This document shows, piece after piece, positions 63,236 through 64,000 of a DNA stretch of 64,000 bases. A program made the position numbers and the translations under genes. Below the pieces are notes generated by a model. It was not told the origin of the DNA and ran no database searches. It saw nothing but the letters and a program-made list of their open reading frames with translations. How positions within the stretch are numbered: the first letter of the stretch is position 1; every line of letters begins with the position of its first letter. This stretch comes from JBLMXQ01 sp050257855 (GTDB lineage: Bacteria > Acidobacteriota > Vicinamibacteria > Vicinamibacterales > CAVVIG01), in NCBI GenBank assembly GCA_050257855.1, contig JBLMXQ010000078.1, forward strand, positions 17,865 through 81,864. The letters run 5' to 3'.

Positions 63236-63260
63236 CAGGGTGGGGACGGTACCCTAGACT
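63232..63260 (+). promoter_or_regulatory. rrn leader promoter P1 (candidate)
   Basis: TTGACA (63232-63237), 17-base spacer, TAGACT (63255-63260). The -35 box overlaps the tyrS stop codon. Transcription would start near 63267 and run into the terminator at 63306-63363. Confidence 0.55.
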
Positions 63261-63305
63261 GGCTGGACGTTCGAAGCGCGCGACCCGCCGCTGGGCGGCG
63301 GACGA

Positions 63306-63363
63306 TTTGCTGCTGAGACAAGGCCTGCCGGGAAACCCCGGGAGGGAGGCAGCAAATTTTTTT
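63306..63363 (+). terminator. Intrinsic terminator between two rrn-leader promoters
   Basis: Outer stem TTTGCTGC (63306-63313) / GCAGCAAA (63349-63356), inner GC stem around CCGGG-AAAC-CCCGG, followed by seven T residues (63357-63363). It should end tyrS transcripts and, if P1 is used, P1 transcripts too unless anti-terminated. Confidence 0.75.
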
Positions 63364-63460
63364 GTCTGCAGGGGCCGCCAGGGCCACAGCACAGCCGAGC
63401 TCGAGCCAATCCATCATCCGATCCCGTCGCGGTCCACGGTTTGGCAGGCCGTTGCGGGGA

Positions 63461-63489
63461 TTGACAAGGTGGTGGCCTTCTAGTAACCT
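63461..63489 (+). promoter_or_regulatory. rrn leader promoter P2 (candidate)
   Basis: TTGACA (63461-63466) with TAACCT (63484-63489) after a 17-base spacer. The -10 match is modest. Position downstream of the terminator makes it the likelier main rRNA promoter. Confidence 0.55.
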
Positions 63490-63610
63490 TAGAAGGTTCC
63501 CCTGAATGCGTCGCAGCCGGTCGGCGACGGGTCTTTCGGGCCGGGAACGAGGCCGGCGGGACGCCCGAGGGCGTGCCGGCCGCGCGGGGCCTCCCTGGCG
63601 CGGTTCGTCG

Positions 63611-63626
63611 GTTCTTTGAAAACTAG
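63611..63626 (+). promoter_or_regulatory. boxA-like antitermination element
   Basis: GTTCTTTGAAAACTAG (63611-63626) matches the boxA-type sequence found in rRNA leaders, where Nus factors bind to make polymerase resistant to termination. It is about 260 bases before the 16S start. Confidence 0.65.
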
Positions 63627-63873
63627 ATAGTGCGTGCAAGCACACACAGCCCGTCTCGACGGGGCTCGACGGCGCAAGCCGGGAAGTCACGTCGGACAAT
63701 GAGAGTCAGCGCGTGGCGCCGCGGAATCGGCCGACCGGAACTTCAGTTCGGGAACCGGCGGCTGGCGGCGAACCACGAATGACAATACGGACTGAACAAC
63801 GCAGAGCCAATCGGCCTCGCGTTAAACGAGTTGTTCCACCGTCGCGCTTCGGCGTGGGGGTGGACGGCGAACT

Positions 63874-64000
<127 letters not shown>

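Larger units (their letters stand above)
63364..63873 (+). promoter_or_regulatory. 16S rRNA leader region (no protein gene)
   Basis: The gap between tyrS and 16S is 638 bases long. After P1 and the terminator it holds P2 at 63461, a dyad AACCTT-AG-AAGGTT (63485-63498) at the expected P2 start, a boxA-like element at 63611, and a hairpin ahead of the rRNA (TCCACC 63835-63840 / GGTGGA 63859-63864, with an inner CGC-TTCG-GCG tetraloop). The hairpin may be part of a processing stem. I see no tRNA or credible coding sequence in it. Confidence 0.7.

Noticed and set aside
63306..63363. Small SRP RNA (4.5S-like) gene
   Set aside because: AGGCAGCA recalls the SRP loop, but the GGAA tetraloop and the asymmetric loop are missing; a terminator explains the structure.

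Overview
The window is a high-GC bacterial chromosome segment, densely packed with genes. It most likely comes from Acidobacteriota, probably the Vicinamibacteria (subdivision 6). The main evidence is the 5' end of a 16S rRNA gene at the right edge, which carries the acidobacterial start AGAGTTTGATCCTGGCTCAG followed by AATCAACGCTGGCGGC. Supporting evidence is an acidobacterial-type duplicated orphan permease and an acidobacterial-type VWFA protein. No phage, IS element, CRISPR array or tRNA gene was seen; this looks like ordinary backbone rather than an island.

Layout. 1-5.7 kb: end of ispG, recQ, apaG, a fused aconitase-family enzyme with the swivel domain first, and a small [2Fe-2S] ferredoxin. 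5.7-14.4 kb: an MacB/FtsX-type permease, two alpha/beta hydrolases, a GNAT acetyltransferase, a BON-domain protein, a ferritin-VIT1 fusion beside a ZIP transporter (metal handling), and a VWFA/FxLYD-like pair. 14.6-21.5 kb: SDR oxidoreductase, methyltransferase, inositol-phosphate synthase, acetyl-CoA synthetase, pseudopilin-like protein, LolD-type ATPase. 21.5-30 kb (mostly minus strand): OppF/OppD ATPases, methylmalonyl-CoA mutase catalytic chain, gpmA-eno, glgC and a cyclase. 30-38 kb: a secreted protein, an outer-membrane barrel protein, a PDZ-containing membrane histidine kinase, an NtrC-type sigma54 activator, and a small secreted protein that lies behind a near-consensus sigma54 promoter.

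38-46 kb (minus strand): rpsU and a zinc-ribbon protein, then a STAS anti-anti-sigma protein followed by a UbiA/DPPR-synthase-like prenyltransferase, a coiled-coil arginine-rich protein and four glycosyltransferases, the last five genes joined by 4-base overlaps. This is a probable surface-glycan operon. 46-61 kb: purD-mtaB, rlmN (opposite strand), an M16 peptidase, then a purine operon purB-purS-purQ-purL-purF-[secreted HEAT protein]-purM-purN-[methyltransferase]. 61-64 kb: a metallophosphoesterase divergent from tyrS, then a 16S leader with two sigma70-like promoters, an intervening intrinsic terminator and a boxA.

Themes across the window. Many genes overlap by ATGA/GTGA. At least eight start codons sit 6-9 bases after a TANNNT box, suggesting leaderless transcripts. 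Several intergenic gaps hold degenerate 7- or 8-base tandem repeats.
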